DNA of 64,000 nucleotides from RPQJ01 sp963706535. Its GTDB lineage: Bacteria > Pseudomonadota > Gammaproteobacteria > Steroidobacterales > Steroidobacteraceae. The DNA lies in the NCBI GenBank assembly GCA_963706535.1, contig CAVPMU010000013.1, positions 1 to 64,000 of the forward strand, given 5' to 3'. Made by a program: the position numbers and the translations under genes. Below are positions 42,987-54,183 of the stretch, one piece after another. The notes under the pieces are model-generated. The model saw only the letters and a program-made list of their open reading frames with translations, had not been told where the DNA came from and ran no database searches. Within the stretch, counting starts at the first letter, position 1, and every line of letters begins with the position of its first letter.

Positions 42987-43691
42987 ATGTCTACGAAGAA
43001 CCAGATCGTCGTCGTAACGGGCGCCTTCGGGGCCCTCGGCCGGGCCGTGGCGCGGGCATTCGCCACGCGCGGCGCGCAACTGGCGCTGCTCGACGTGGCC
43101 GCGCAGCCGCCCGCGAGCCTGCGCGAGGAGTTCGGTGCCGAGCCGTTGTTGTTCGGTGGCGTGGACCTGAGCGACATGGAAGCAACGCGGCGCGTCATGT
43201 CGGTGGTGACGATGCACTTCGGCGGCATCGACGCCCTCGTGAACGTGGCGGGCGGATTCCGCTGGCAGACCCTGGAAGGCGGATCCGTCGATGCCTGGGA
43301 CGACCTCTACACGATGAACCTGCGCACGGCGGTCGTGTGCTGCAAGGCCGTGCTGCCGGCGATGCTCGGGCGCGGCGCCGGGCGCATCATCAACATCGGT
43401 GCGGGTGCGGCGGCGAAGGCGGGCGCCGGCATGGGCGCTTACACCGCCTCGAAGGCCGGCGTACAGCGCCTCACCGAGAGCCTGAGCGAGGAAACCAAGG
43501 ACCGCGGCATCACCGTCAACGCGATCCTGCCCGGCACCATCGACACCCCGCGCAATCGCGCCGACATGCCCGATGCGGATTTCACGCGCTGGGTGGCACC
43601 TGCGGCCATCGCAGAGGTGATCGTGTTCCTCGCATCGGATGCGGCTGCCGCAATCACGGGTGCGGCCATCCCGGTGTTCGGGCGCGGCTGA
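42987..43691 (+). CDS. Short-chain dehydrogenase/reductase
   Basis: A 234-residue NAD(P)-dependent oxidoreductase. The cofactor-binding TGAFGALGRAVARAF lies at residues 11-25, NVAGGFRWQ in the core, and YTASKAGVQRLTESL gives the Tyr and Lys of the active site. The catalytic serine position reads INIGAGAAAKAGAGMGAY, as in a subgroup where Ser is replaced. Substrate unknown. ATG 42987 follows GGAG; the longer frame upstream only reads the repeat. Confidence 0.85.
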   Translation: MSTKNQIVVVTGAFGALGRAVARAFATRGAQLALLDVAAQPPASLREEFGAEPLLFGGVDLSDMEATRRVMSVVTMHFGGIDALVNVAGGFRWQTLEGGSVDAWDDLYTMNLRTAVVCCKAVLPAMLGRGAGRIINIGAGAAAKAGAGMGAYTASKAGVQRLTESLSEETKDRGITVNAILPGTIDTPRNRADMPDADFTRWVAPAAIAEVIVFLASDAAAAITGAAIPVFGRG

Positions 43692-43715
43692 CGCAGGCCT
43701 GGTCGTGGCCCGCGC

Positions 43716-44213
43716 CTAGCCTGCGTTCTTCGGATAGTCGAACTCGGCGTCCTGGCCGCTCTCCCAGTCGAGCGCGCTCCAGTCGTCGATGTCGAAGGTG
43801 GCCGTGAACACGCCGCTGGTCGGCAGGTTGTCGATGTGCTCGCCGGCCGAGAGCCGGTTGGCGAAATCGGTGATGCCGGGGTTGTGGCCGAAGACCATCA
43901 GGTGCTTCGCCGACCCGCCCAGTTCCCGGATCACCGCGATCATGTCGTTGGGCGAGGCCAGGTAGAGCCGCTCGTCCTGTCGCACCTGGGCCGCCGGCAC
44001 CTTCAATTCCCGGGCCATGATGGCCGCAGTCGAGAGCGCACGCACGGCCGGACTCGAGAGCACGAGATCGGGCTTCAGCTTGCGGGCCCGCAGGCGTCGC
44101 GCCATCTCGGGCGCGTCGCGCTGGCCACGCTTGTTGAGTGGGCGATCCCAGTCCTGCTGGCCGGGCAGGGACCAGTCCGACTTCGAGTGCCGGACGAGCG
44201 TGAGCTGCTTCAC
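43716..44213 (-). CDS. sixA: Phosphohistidine phosphatase SixA-like
   Basis: A 165-residue histidine-phosphatase-fold protein. The N-terminal RHG-type motif is LVRHSKSDW (Arg8, His9), then LSSPAVRALSTAAIM and VFGHNPGITD with the second histidine. SixA removes phosphate from phosphohistidine of HPt or PTS proteins. The start is GTG 44213, overlapping the stop of the Rieske gene (GTGA), so it is the last gene of the suf operon transcript. Confidence 0.88.
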   Translation of the reverse strand: MKQLTLVRHSKSDWSLPGQQDWDRPLNKRGQRDAPEMARRLRARKLKPDLVLSSPAVRALSTAAIMARELKVPAAQVRQDERLYLASPNDMIAVIRELGGSAKHLMVFGHNPGITDFANRLSAGEHIDNLPTSGVFTATFDIDDWSALDWESGQDAEFDYPKNAG

Positions 44214-44518
44214 TCGCCCTGCACCTCGACGATGCCGTCGACCACGCGCGTCGGATAACTGCGTACCGGTTCGTACGCCGGGGGCGTCAGCGCAGCGCCG
44301 GTTCGCAGGCAGAAGCGCGCGCCGTGGCGCGGGCAGATCACCTGGTGATCCTCCAGCGCGCCCCCCGTGAGGCCGCCGCCGTCGTGGGTACAGACGTCGT
44401 CGATGGCGAAGAACTCGCCCTCGATGTTGAAGACGGCGACGAAGTTGCCGTCCACCTCGACCGCGGCGTAATCACCTGGCGGAATGCCGGCCGCCGGCCC
44501 GACCGCGACCCAGCTCAC
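44210..44518 (-). CDS. Small Rieske [2Fe-2S] ferredoxin
   Basis: A 102-residue Rieske protein with both cluster motifs, DVCTHDGGGLTGGALED and ICPRHGARFCLRTG (C-x-H ... C-x2-H), of the non-heme dioxygenase ferredoxin type. Starts at GTG 44518, overlapping the corrected sufT stop (GTGA). As printed, the frame is joined to sufT by the frameshift at 44587, so a two-domain fusion is read out; the conserved SufT end argues for two proteins. It probably carries electrons for, or is served by, the SUF system beside it. Confidence 0.85.
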   Translation of the reverse strand: MSWVAVGPAAGIPPGDYAAVEVDGNFVAVFNIEGEFFAIDDVCTHDGGGLTGGALEDHQVICPRHGARFCLRTGAALTPPAYEPVRSYPTRVVDGIVEVQGE

Positions 44519-45064
44519 ATCATCCCCGTCTGCAGCTGCGCGGCCTCGGACATCATCGACTGGTTCCACGGCGGGTCGAACACCAGCTCGAACGTCCGCG
44601 CGCTTCACGGTCGGGATGATCTCGACCTTGTCGCGCACGTCCTCCACCAGCACCTCGCCCATGCCGCAACCGGGCGCGGTCAGCGTCATGGTGATGTCGA
44701 TCACGCGGCCGTCCGGCTCGGAGCGCACGGCGCAGGAATAGACGAGGCCGAGGTCCACGATGTTGATCGGGATCTCCGGGTCGTAGCAGGTCTTCATCTG
44801 CTGCCAGGCGAGCTCGCGCACGTCCTCGTCGCTCGCGTTCGGCGGCAGGTGGGGCACGTCGGCCATCTCCTTGCCGATCGCATCGGCGTCCTTGCCGGCG
44901 ATGCGGAACAGGTTGCCCTCCACGTACACCGTGAAGCTCCCGCCGAGCGCCTGCGTGATGAACCCCTGCTGGCCCTGGCGCAGCTTCACGTTCAGGCCCG
45001 CGGGGACCATGATCGCGTCCACGTCGCGGGCGAAGGTGACCGGTTCGTTGTCAGCTCGATACAC
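44515..45064 (-). CDS. sufT: Fe-S assembly protein SufT (MIP18/DUF59), single-base frameshift
   Basis: SufT helps mature Fe-S proteins. From ATG 45064 the protein has a SufT-specific N-terminal domain (LRQGQQGFITQALGGSFTVYV) and a DUF59 domain (CYDPEIPINIVDLGLVYSCA, MTLTAPGCGMGEVLVEDV). The frame breaks at 44587-44596; removing one T yields VKRADVELVFDPPWNQSMMS, the family C-terminus, and a stop at 44515, 182 residues. Unlike the printed frame, this ends in the typical WNQSMMSEAAQLQTGMM tail. Lies between the SufU-like gene and the Rieske gene. Confidence 0.87.
44587..44596 (-). other. Frameshift site GACGTTCGAG in sufT
   Basis: The 10-mer is in the coding orientation on the minus strand (plus strand CTCGAACGTC). 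GACGTCGAG would encode D-V-E in KRADVELVFDPPW. Confidence 0.8.
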
Positions 45065-45085
45065 GTCCTTACTCCGGCGAGTCTG

Positions 45086-45532
45086 TCATTCGGTCGAGAC
45101 GGGCGCGGCCTCGCGATGCAGCGCCGCGTCCAGCGTGTGCCAGCACAGGCTGGCGCACTTCACGCGCGCCGGGAACTCGCGCACGCCGGAGAGCGCGCCG
45201 AGCTTGCCGAGACTCGCGACGTCCACCGTCGAATCGTCGTGGGTGAGCAACTCGTGCATGGCAGAGAACAGGCGCTCGGCTTCCGCCACCGTCCTGCCCT
45301 TGACGCTCTCGGTGAGCAGCGACGCGGAGGCCACCGAGATGGCACAGCCGCTGCCCTGGAAGGCGACGTCGCGGATGGTCTCGCCGTCGAGCTTCACGTA
45401 CAGCGTCAGGCGGTCTCCGCAGAGGGGATTGAACCCCTCGGCATGGGCGTCCGCGTCCGGCATCGGCCTGAAATTGCGCGGGTTGCGATTGTGATCGACG
45501 ATCACGTCGCGGTAGAGGTCCTTCAGGTCCAT
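45086..45532 (-). CDS. sufU: SufU/NifU-type Fe-S assembly protein
   Basis: A 148-residue IscU-fold protein that accepts sulfur from SufS. Cysteines lie in NPLCGDRLTLYV, GSGCAISVASASLL and KCASLCWHTLDAAL, the SufU pattern with the two C-terminal cysteines spaced for zinc or cluster binding. ATG 45532 overlaps the sufS stop by one base. The arrangement sufB-C-D-S-U-T is the type found in many non-enteric gammaproteobacteria and in Gram-positive bacteria. Confidence 0.92.
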   Translation of the reverse strand: MDLKDLYRDVIVDHNRNPRNFRPMPDADAHAEGFNPLCGDRLTLYVKLDGETIRDVAFQGSGCAISVASASLLTESVKGRTVAEAERLFSAMHELLTHDDSTVDVASLGKLGALSGVREFPARVKCASLCWHTLDAALHREAAPVSTE

Positions 45533-46800
45533 CAGCCGAGCATCTCCCGGGCGACCTGCAGCGCGTCGACGAGCCGGTCGACCTCGCCGCGGGTGTTGTA
45601 GAAGGCAAACGACGCGCGGGCCGTCGCCGGCACGCCGTAGAACTCCATCACCGGCATCGCGCAGTGGTGACCCGTGCGGATCGCCACGCCCTCGCTGTCG
45701 AGGATGGTGCCGAGGTCGTGCGGGTGGACGCGTCCCAGCGTGAAGGACACGACCGCCGCCTTGTCGGGCGCCGTGCCGACGATTGCGAGGCCCGGGACGG
45801 CGGCGAGCCTCTGCGTCGCGTACTCGAGCAACTCGTGCTCGGCCGCGGCGATGCGCTCGAGCCCCAGGCCCTCGAGATACTCCGCCGCCGCCGCGAGCCC
45901 GATGGCCCCCGCGATGTGCGGGGTGCCGGCCTCGAACTTGTACGGCAGCCCGTTGTAGACCGTGCGCTCGAAGCTCACGGCCAGGATCATGTCGCCGCCG
46001 CCCTGCCAGGGCGGCATGGCCTCGAGCAGGGACTCGCGGCCATACAACACGCCGATCCCCGTGGGCCCGCACATCTTGTGGCCGGAGAAGCAGTAGAAGT
46101 CGCAGTCGAGCGCCTGCACGTCCACGGCGAGGTGCGGCGCGGCCTGCGCACCGTCGAGCAGAACGGGGATGCCGCGCATGCGGGCCTCCGCGATGTAGCG
46201 ATCTACCGGCACGATGGTGCCGAGGGCGTTCGACACGTGCGCGAGCGCGAGCAGTCGGGTGCGGTCCGACAGCAACGCGAGGAACGCGTCGAAGTCGACT
46301 TCCCCGGACGGCGTAATCGGGATCACCCTGAGGCGCGCGCCGGTCTGCTCGCAGACCATCTGCCACGGCACGATGTTGGCGTGGTGCTCGAGCCACGAGA
46401 TCACGATCTCGTCGCCGGGCCGCAGTCGCGGGCGGGCGTGGCTCTGGGCGACGAGGTTGATGGCCTCGGTGGTGCCCCGGACGAAGACGACCTCCCGCGT
46501 CGAGCGCGCATTCACGAAGCGACGCACGGTCTCGCGCGCGCCCTCGAAGAGGTCGGTCGCCTCCTGGCTGAGCGTGTGCACGCCGCGATGCACGTTCGCG
46601 TGATGCGACTCGTAATAGGCGGAGATGGCATCGATGACCGACTGCGGCCGCTGGCTCGAGGCGGCGTTGTCGAGGTAGCAGAGCGGCTTGCCGTGCACCT
46701 CGCGTGCCAGCACCGGGAAATCACGCCGGATGGCATCGATGTCCAGCGGTCGCGAGACGCACGCCGGCGGCGAGCCGGACTGGGCGGCAACGGCGCTCAT
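45532..46800 (-). CDS. sufS: Cysteine desulfurase SufS
   Basis: PLP enzyme that takes sulfur from cysteine for cluster assembly, 422 residues. The PLP lysine is in FSGHKMCGPTG (about 238), the active cysteine in IRTGHHCAMPVM (about 380), and YLDNAASSQRPQSVIDAI is at the N-terminus. ATG 46800 overlaps sufD (ATGA). No separate sufE gene is present; SufU is the expected sulfur acceptor. Confidence 0.95.
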   Translation of the reverse strand: MSAVAAQSGSPPACVSRPLDIDAIRRDFPVLAREVHGKPLCYLDNAASSQRPQSVIDAISAYYESHHANVHRGVHTLSQEATDLFEGARETVRRFVNARSTREVVFVRGTTEAINLVAQSHARPRLRPGDEIVISWLEHHANIVPWQMVCEQTGARLRVIPITPSGEVDFDAFLALLSDRTRLLALAHVSNALGTIVPVDRYIAEARMRGIPVLLDGAQAAPHLAVDVQALDCDFYCFSGHKMCGPTGIGVLYGRESLLEAMPPWQGGGDMILAVSFERTVYNGLPYKFEAGTPHIAGAIGLAAAAEYLEGLGLERIAAAEHELLEYATQRLAAVPGLAIVGTAPDKAAVVSFTLGRVHPHDLGTILDSEGVAIRTGHHCAMPVMEFYGVPATARASFAFYNTRGEVDRLVDALQVAREMLG

Positions 46801-48091
46801 GCTGGGATCTCCAGCAGGCGCGAGAGGCGCTCGTCGAACGCCGCGTGGACGGCGGTGGCGAAGGGCGGCAGGTCCATGCGCGACAGCACCGCCCCGGCGA
46901 AGGCGCGAGTGAGCGCGCTGCGCGCCTGCTGCTCGTCGAGGCCGCGCGAACGCAGGTAGAAGAGGGCGGCCGGGTCGAGCTGGCCGGTGGTGGCCCCGTG
47001 GCTGCACTGCACGTCGTCCGCATAGATCTCGAGTTCCGGCTTGGTGTCGATCTCGGCGCCCGCGCTCAGCAGCAGGTTGCGGCTCGACTGGCGGGCCTCG
47101 GACTTCTGCGCGCCCTCGTGCACGACCGCCTTGCCGTTGAAGACCGCGCGGCCGCGTCCGGCGGCGATGCCGCGATAATCGAGCAGGCTCCGCGTGTCGG
47201 GTGCGACGTGGTCCACGCGCGCATGCGTGTCGAGGTGACGATTGCCGTCGGCGAGGAAGAGACCCGTGAGCTCGGCGGCAGCCCCGGGCGCGACGAGGCG
47301 GGCATTGAGGTCGAGCCGCCCGAGCGAGCCGCCCAATTGAGCATCGTGCATGACGAAGCGGCCGCGCTGGCCCACGGTCGCGTCGATCCGCTCGATCAGG
47401 AAGGCCTTTGCGCCGGGCGCCTGCAGGCGGTAGAGGTGCAGCACTGCATCCGCGGCCACCTCGACGTTGACGTACGAGTTCGCGAATCGCTCGGCCGCGT
47501 CGTCGCCCGAGTGATGCAGGACGACGCGCGCCTCGCTGCCGCTGGCGGACCGGATCACCACACGAGGATGACTCATGGTGCCCGTGCCGGTGGCCGTCAC
47601 GGCCAGGTGCAGCGCCGCCTCGGGCCGGGCCCCGGCCGCGACGTTGATGACGACGACATCCGGGCACAGCGCGGCGTTCAATGCGACGAAGCGCTCGGTG
47701 CCGCCCCCGGATGGAACGCGCAACAGCGGCGCGAGCGGTGCGCCATCCGCCTCGACCTGCTCGAGCGTGCGTACGCGCATTCCGTGGGGCAGGGCATCGA
47801 GCGTCGAGGACGCCACCTGCAGCGCGCCGTTATCGAGCATCACGACGTGGGTCGCCGGGGTCGCGGGCAGGTGAGCCGCAACGCCCGCGGGACCCGGCAA
47901 GGCAAAGCTGCGGGTCTCGAGACGGCGCAGGCTGGTGTATTTCCAGGCTTCCTCGCGCGCTGCGGGAAATCCCAGTTCGACGAAACGTCCGAACGCCGCG
48001 GCGCGGATGGGCTCGGTGACGCCCGGGCGCGGACGTGAAGTCTCGTACGCCGCGCGATACTGGGCCAGCGGCTCGGAGCGGGCGGCGGCGT

Positions 48092-48095
<4 letters not shown>
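46797..48095 (-). CDS. sufD: Fe-S assembly scaffold subunit SufD
   Basis: 432 residues; with SufB and SufC forms the SufBCD scaffold. The N-terminal helix (EEAWKYTSLRRL) is followed by a right-handed beta-helix and the C-terminal SufBD signature (DDVQCSHGATTGQLDPAALF YLRSRG). Overlaps sufC by four bases. Confidence 0.95.
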
Positions 48096-48847
<752 letters not shown>

Positions 48848-48871
48848 GGGCTTGCGTCTCTCGATCTCGGT

Positions 48872-50317
<1,446 letters not shown>

Positions 50318-50320
50318 GGC

Positions 50321-50785
50321 TCAGGCCCTCGCCGCAGGCCCGCGGAATGCCGCGGACAGCCCCGGCCGCCAGACGGCAACCGCTTCCTGTCCCGACAACT
50401 GCGCGAGGCTGATGCCGTCGAGCGACGAGCGGATCGCCGCGTTGATGCGCTGCCACGACCCGCCGGTGCTGCACACCGTCTCGAAGTCGCAGGCGCTGTG
50501 GTCGCCGCTGCACTCGGTGATCGCGACCGGGCCCTCGATCGCGTCGATGATGGAGGCCGCGCTGATGGTCGAAGCCGGACGTGCGAGCTGGTACCCACCG
50601 TGGGCACCACGGGCGGAGGTCACGAGCCCCGCACGGTGGAAGCTCTTGAGGAGCTTGCTTACCGTAGGCAGGGCGAGCCGGGTTCGCTCGGCGACCTCGC
50701 TCGCCGTCTGCCGCTGCTCCGGCAGGGCCGCGAGGCAGGCGAGTACCACCGTGCCGTAGTCCGTGAGCTTGCTGATACGCAACAT
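50321..50785 (-). CDS. Rrf2-family SUF regulator
   Basis: A 154-residue IscR-like regulator (SufR-type in gammaproteobacteria). Winged helix: MLRISKLTDYGTVVLACLA, ASEVAERTRLALPTVSKLLK, GGYQLARPASTISAASIIDA. Three cysteines in ITECSGDHSACDFETVCSTG may bind an Fe-S cluster, which would sense iron or redox state. ATG 50785 with GAGGAG ahead; the frame upstream is not conserved. It heads the suf operon and likely represses it through the dyad at 50806-50820. Confidence 0.93.
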   Translation of the reverse strand: MLRISKLTDYGTVVLACLAALPEQRQTASEVAERTRLALPTVSKLLKSFHRAGLVTSARGAHGGYQLARPASTISAASIIDAIEGPVAITECSGDHSACDFETVCSTGGSWQRINAAIRSSLDGISLAQLSGQEAVAVWRPGLSAAFRGPAARA

Positions 50786-50805
50786 CTGCTGAGACTCCTC
50801 AATTA

Positions 50806-50839
50806 GGACGATTTTAGTCCCATTGGTGGGCGGGTGCAA
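50806..50839 (-). promoter_or_regulatory. suf operon promoter and probable Rrf2 operator
   Basis: Minus-strand -35 TTGCAC (50839-50834), 17-base spacer, -10 TAAAAT (50816-50811). A dyad GGAC-N7-GTCC (50806-50820) covers the -10. The placement fits autoregulation by the Rrf2 protein; the binding itself is inferred. Confidence 0.7.
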
Positions 50840-51062
50840 AATCTGGGCCGGGGAATCGGGTGCCGTCCGTTGAACCTGTTAGAATTTCTACAGTCGAATC
50901 CTGACGTTGCCGGCCGGGACGGGGCGCGCAGGACGGAGGATCGGTCATGAATCGCAGCGATCGCGGGTCGGCGGACCGGGCGCAGGGCTTGTCCTGCACA
51001 CCCGGATTGCGCAGTGGCCGCGCGCGGTCCCAGGCGGGCTGAAGCGTCCGCGAGTCGTCAAC

Positions 51063-51920
51063 TTGAATACCCAGACACCCATCGCCCCCCGCAGCGATGC
51101 CGCTGCGGGCGGTGACAACATAGCCGCCTTGCGCGGCGTCCACTACTCGGTCGACACCAAGCACGTGTTCCGGGGCCTCGACATTGCCATCCGCCGGGGC
51201 CAGGTCACGGCCATCATGGGTCCGAGCGGCACCGGCAAGACGACGCTCCTCAGGCTCATCACGGGCCAGATCTGCCCCGACGCGGGCGAGGTCATCGTGG
51301 ACGGCAACAACGTCCCGCTGCTCAGGCGGCGCGAACTCTATGCCCTCCGGCGGCGCATGGGGATGCTGTTCCAGAACGGCGCGCTGCTCACCGACCTCGA
51401 CGTCTTCGAGAACGTCGCCTTCCCGCTGCGCGAACACGCTCGGCTGCCCGAGCGTCTGGTGCGCAACATCGTGCTCACCAAGCTGCACGCCGTCGGGCTG
51501 CGCGGCGCGGCGGGCATGAGGCCGCAGCAGTTGTCGGGCGGCATGGGGCGGCGCGTGGCGCTGGCCCGGGCCATCGTCATGGACCCGGACATCCTGATCT
51601 ACGACGAGCCGTTCGCCGGCCTCGACCCGATCTCGATGGGCGTGGTGATGCGGCTGATCCGCTCGCTGAACGACGCGCTCGGCATCAGCAGCATCGTCGT
51701 CACGCACGACGTACGCGAGATCTCGCAGATCGCGGACGAGAGCTACATCCTCTCCGACGGACGGGTCGTGGCGAGCGGCACGCCGGCCGAGCTTCGCGAG
51801 CATCCCTCGCCGATCATCCACCAGTTCATGGAAGGCCTGGCCGACGGCCCGGTGGCGTTCCACTACCCCGCGCCCGAGTACCACGAGCAGTTGCTCGGTG
51901 CGGGGGAGGACCTGCAATGA
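51063..51920 (+). CDS. mlaF: Mla phospholipid transporter ATPase MlaF
   Basis: ATPase of the inner-membrane MlaFEDB complex, which moves phospholipids between inner and outer membranes. Walker A GPSGTGKTT, signature LSGGMGRRVALARAI (the MlaF-type GGM), Walker B LIYDEPFAGLDPIS. TTG 51063 is chosen because the family begins shortly before the beta-sheet DNIAALRGVHYSVD; the frame upstream is not conserved. ATG overlaps mlaE (ATGA). The start codon is the weak point. Confidence 0.9.
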   Translation: MNTQTPIAPRSDAAAGGDNIAALRGVHYSVDTKHVFRGLDIAIRRGQVTAIMGPSGTGKTTLLRLITGQICPDAGEVIVDGNNVPLLRRRELYALRRRMGMLFQNGALLTDLDVFENVAFPLREHARLPERLVRNIVLTKLHAVGLRGAAGMRPQQLSGGMGRRVALARAIVMDPDILIYDEPFAGLDPISMGVVMRLIRSLNDALGISSIVVTHDVREISQIADESYILSDGRVVASGTPAELREHPSPIIHQFMEGLADGPVAFHYPAPEYHEQLLGAGEDLQ

Positions 51921-52684
51921 ACCTGCTCCGCGAACTGCTCGAGAGCCTGCGCGACTTCCTCGCGCACGCCGGAGCGATGGGGCGCTTCTTTGGCCGTCTG
52001 CTCATGCTTGTGCCGGGCGGTTTCACGCGTCCGCGGCTGCTCGTCGAGCAGGTCTACAACGCCGGTGCGCTCTCGCTCGTCATCGTCATGACCAGCGGGC
52101 TGTTCGTGGGCATGATCATGGGCCTGCAGGGCCACGACCTGCTGCAGCGCATCGGGTCCGAGGACTCGCTCGGCGTCGGTGCGGCGCTCACCATGCTCAG
52201 GGAACTCGGACCGGTGGTCACGGCGCTGCTGTTCGCCGGTCGCGCGGGCACCTCGCTCGCCTCGGAAATAGGGCTCATGCGCGCCACGGACCAGCTCTCG
52301 GCGCTGGAGATCATGGCGGTCGACCCCATGAAGCGGGTCGTGCTGCCGCGGTTCCTCGGCGGCGTGATCTCGATGCCTCTGCTCACCGCCATCTTCGTGA
52401 TGGTGAGCATCTTCGGCGTGCAGCTCATCGGCGTGCAGTTCTTCGGCATCGACCAGGGCCAGTTCTGGTCCCAGATGCGCAGCGCCGTGGAACTCGACGA
52501 CATCCGCGAAGGTCTCATCAAGGGCCTCGTGTTCGGCATCGCCTGCAGCCTGATCGCGGTGTTCGAAGGCTACAATGCCGAGCCCACCGCCGAAGGCGTG
52601 GGACGCGCCACGACCCGTACCGTCGTCACCTCCGCGGTGGCGACGCTGGTCCTCGACTACATCGTAACTGCCATCCTGCTCTGA
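51917..52684 (+). CDS. mlaE: Mla permease MlaE
   Basis: A 255-residue membrane protein with about five or six hydrophobic segments. Family blocks: VIVMTSGLFVGMIMGLQGHD, LRELGPVVTALLFAGRAGTS, GLMRATDQLSALEIMAVDP, and RTVVTSAVATLVLDYIVTA. Coupled to mlaF by a four-base overlap. Confidence 0.96.
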   Translation: MNLLRELLESLRDFLAHAGAMGRFFGRLLMLVPGGFTRPRLLVEQVYNAGALSLVIVMTSGLFVGMIMGLQGHDLLQRIGSEDSLGVGAALTMLRELGPVVTALLFAGRAGTSLASEIGLMRATDQLSALEIMAVDPMKRVVLPRFLGGVISMPLLTAIFVMVSIFGVQLIGVQFFGIDQGQFWSQMRSAVELDDIREGLIKGLVFGIACSLIAVFEGYNAEPTAEGVGRATTRTVVTSAVATLVLDYIVTAILL

Positions 52685-52696
52685 CCCGAGGCGACC

Positions 52697-53206
52697 ATGC
52701 GTCAGTCACGCGCCATCGACGTTTCCACCGGCCTGTTCGTGTTGCTCGGCCTCGCCGCGATCATCTTCCTGGTGACGCAGATATCGAATCGCGAGATCTC
52801 GCTGCGTTCGTCCGCCTCCTACCGCGTCGAAGCCCAGTTCGAGAACATCGGCGGCCTCAAGGTCGGCGCGCCGGTCTCGATGTCGGGCGTGAAGATCGGT
52901 CGCGTGGAGTCGATCAACTTCGACATGGACCTCTTCAAGGCCGTGGTCACGCTGCGCATCGACGGGCACTACGACAGGATCCCGAGCGACAGCGACGCGA
53001 GTGTTTTCACGGCGGGACTGCTCGGTGGCCAGTACATCGGCATTTCGCCCGGCGGTTCCGACGAATTCCTCAGAGACGGCAGCCAGATCGAGTTCGTGCA
53101 GGACGCCGTCGTGCTCGAGAACCTCATCAGCAAGTACCTCTTCAGCCAGGCGGGCAAGGGCTCCGAGTCCGGCTCGGAACCAGAGGCGCCTGCCCCACAG
53201 GAGTGA
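52697..53206 (+). CDS. mlaD: MCE-domain protein MlaD
   Basis: A 169-residue periplasmic substrate-binding ring protein anchored by one helix (GLFVLLGLAAIIFLVTQI). The MCE domain begins FENIGGLKVGAPVSMSGVKIG and continues to YIGISPGGSDEFLRDGSQIE. Its C-terminal tail is short and acidic/Pro-rich. Confidence 0.96.
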   Translation: MRQSRAIDVSTGLFVLLGLAAIIFLVTQISNREISLRSSASYRVEAQFENIGGLKVGAPVSMSGVKIGRVESINFDMDLFKAVVTLRIDGHYDRIPSDSDASVFTAGLLGGQYIGISPGGSDEFLRDGSQIEFVQDAVVLENLISKYLFSQAGKGSESGSEPEAPAPQE

Positions 53207-53215
53207 TGCACAGAC

Positions 53216-53863
53216 ATGCGCCACATGCTTCTTTCGCTGGTCTTCTGCGCCTTTGCCGCGCTGCCGGCCGTCGCCGCCGACGCCCCGGCGTCGACACCGG
53301 GCCTCGGTCCCCAGCAGTTGATGGAGAAGGTCTCGCAGGACCTGCTGGTCGATCTCGAGGGCAACCGGGAAGCGCTGCGCAAGGACCCGGCACGGCTGCG
53401 CGCGCTGGTCGACAAGCACCTGCTGCCGCACTTCGACACCGACCACGCCGCTCGACTGGTGCTCGGCAAGCACTGGCCCAAGGCCACGCCGGAGCAGCGC
53501 AAGCGCTTCGTCGACGCGTTCTATCAGTCGCTGATGGCGAACTACGGCGACGCGCTGCTCGAGTTCACCGACGACCGGGTGAAGTTCCTGCCGTTCCGCG
53601 GCGACCCGAACGCCAATTCCGCGACCGTGCGCACCGAGGTGAAGCGCAGCGACGGGACGGTGGTGCCCGTGAACTACAGCGTGCGACGCACGCCGAGCGG
53701 CTGGAAGGCCTGGGACGTGACCATCGAGGGCATCTCCTACGTCAAGAACTTCCGCACCGACTTCGGCGCGGAAATCGACCAGAAGGGCATCGACGCCGTC
53801 ATCCAGCGACTCGAGGCGCAGAACCGCGCGCCGGTAAAGCAGGCCGCCGGCAAGGCGGGCTGA
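53216..53863 (+). CDS. mlaC: Periplasmic phospholipid-binding protein MlaC
   Basis: A 215-residue periplasmic carrier between the MlaFEDB complex and MlaA. Signal peptide MRHMLLSLVFCAFAALPAVAA, then LVDKHLLPHFDTDHAARLVLGKHW, FVDAFYQSLMANYGDALLEF and KAWDVTIEGISYVKNFRTDF, all MlaC blocks. Confidence 0.95.
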   Translation: MRHMLLSLVFCAFAALPAVAADAPASTPGLGPQQLMEKVSQDLLVDLEGNREALRKDPARLRALVDKHLLPHFDTDHAARLVLGKHWPKATPEQRKRFVDAFYQSLMANYGDALLEFTDDRVKFLPFRGDPNANSATVRTEVKRSDGTVVPVNYSVRRTPSGWKAWDVTIEGISYVKNFRTDFGAEIDQKGIDAVIQRLEAQNRAPVKQAAGKAG

Positions 53864-53865
53864 AG

Positions 53866-54165
53866 GTGGAACGCTTCGCGATCGCCGCGGACGGTGACGG
53901 ACGCCTGCAGGCGACCGGCGACCTGACGTTCACGACGGCCGCCGCGGCCCTGAACGATGGACTGCGGCTGCTGCAGCGCAATGGCACCTGGGTCGTCGAC
54001 CTCTCGGCCGTCACCTCCGGCGACAGCGCCGGTGTCGCGGTGCTGGTGGAATGGATCGCCGCCGTGCGCAAGGCGGGCGGCAGCATCCGCTACGCGAACG
54101 TGCCGGCGCAGATGCGCGCGATCGCGAGGATCGCCGACCTCGAGGACCTGCTGTTGTCGCGCTGA
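53866..54165 (+). CDS. mlaB: STAS-domain protein MlaB
   Basis: A 99-residue cytoplasmic STAS protein that binds MlaF and completes MlaFEDB. VDLSAVTSGDSAGVAVLVEW is the STAS signature. Starts at GTG 53866, two bases after the mlaC stop. Ends 18 bases before the stop of convergent mlaA. Confidence 0.9.
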   Translation: MERFAIAADGDGRLQATGDLTFTTAAAALNDGLRLLQRNGTWVVDLSAVTSGDSAGVAVLVEWIAAVRKAGGSIRYANVPAQMRAIARIADLEDLLLSR

Positions 54166-54183
54166 GCGCCGGCCTTCTGCCCG

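Noticed and set aside
44210..45064. A SufT-Rieske fusion protein
   Set aside because: The printed frame joins them, but the linker is low-complexity, the true SufT C-terminus (LVFDPPWNQSMM) is present in the other frame, and GTG start and TGA stop overlap as in neighbouring gene pairs.
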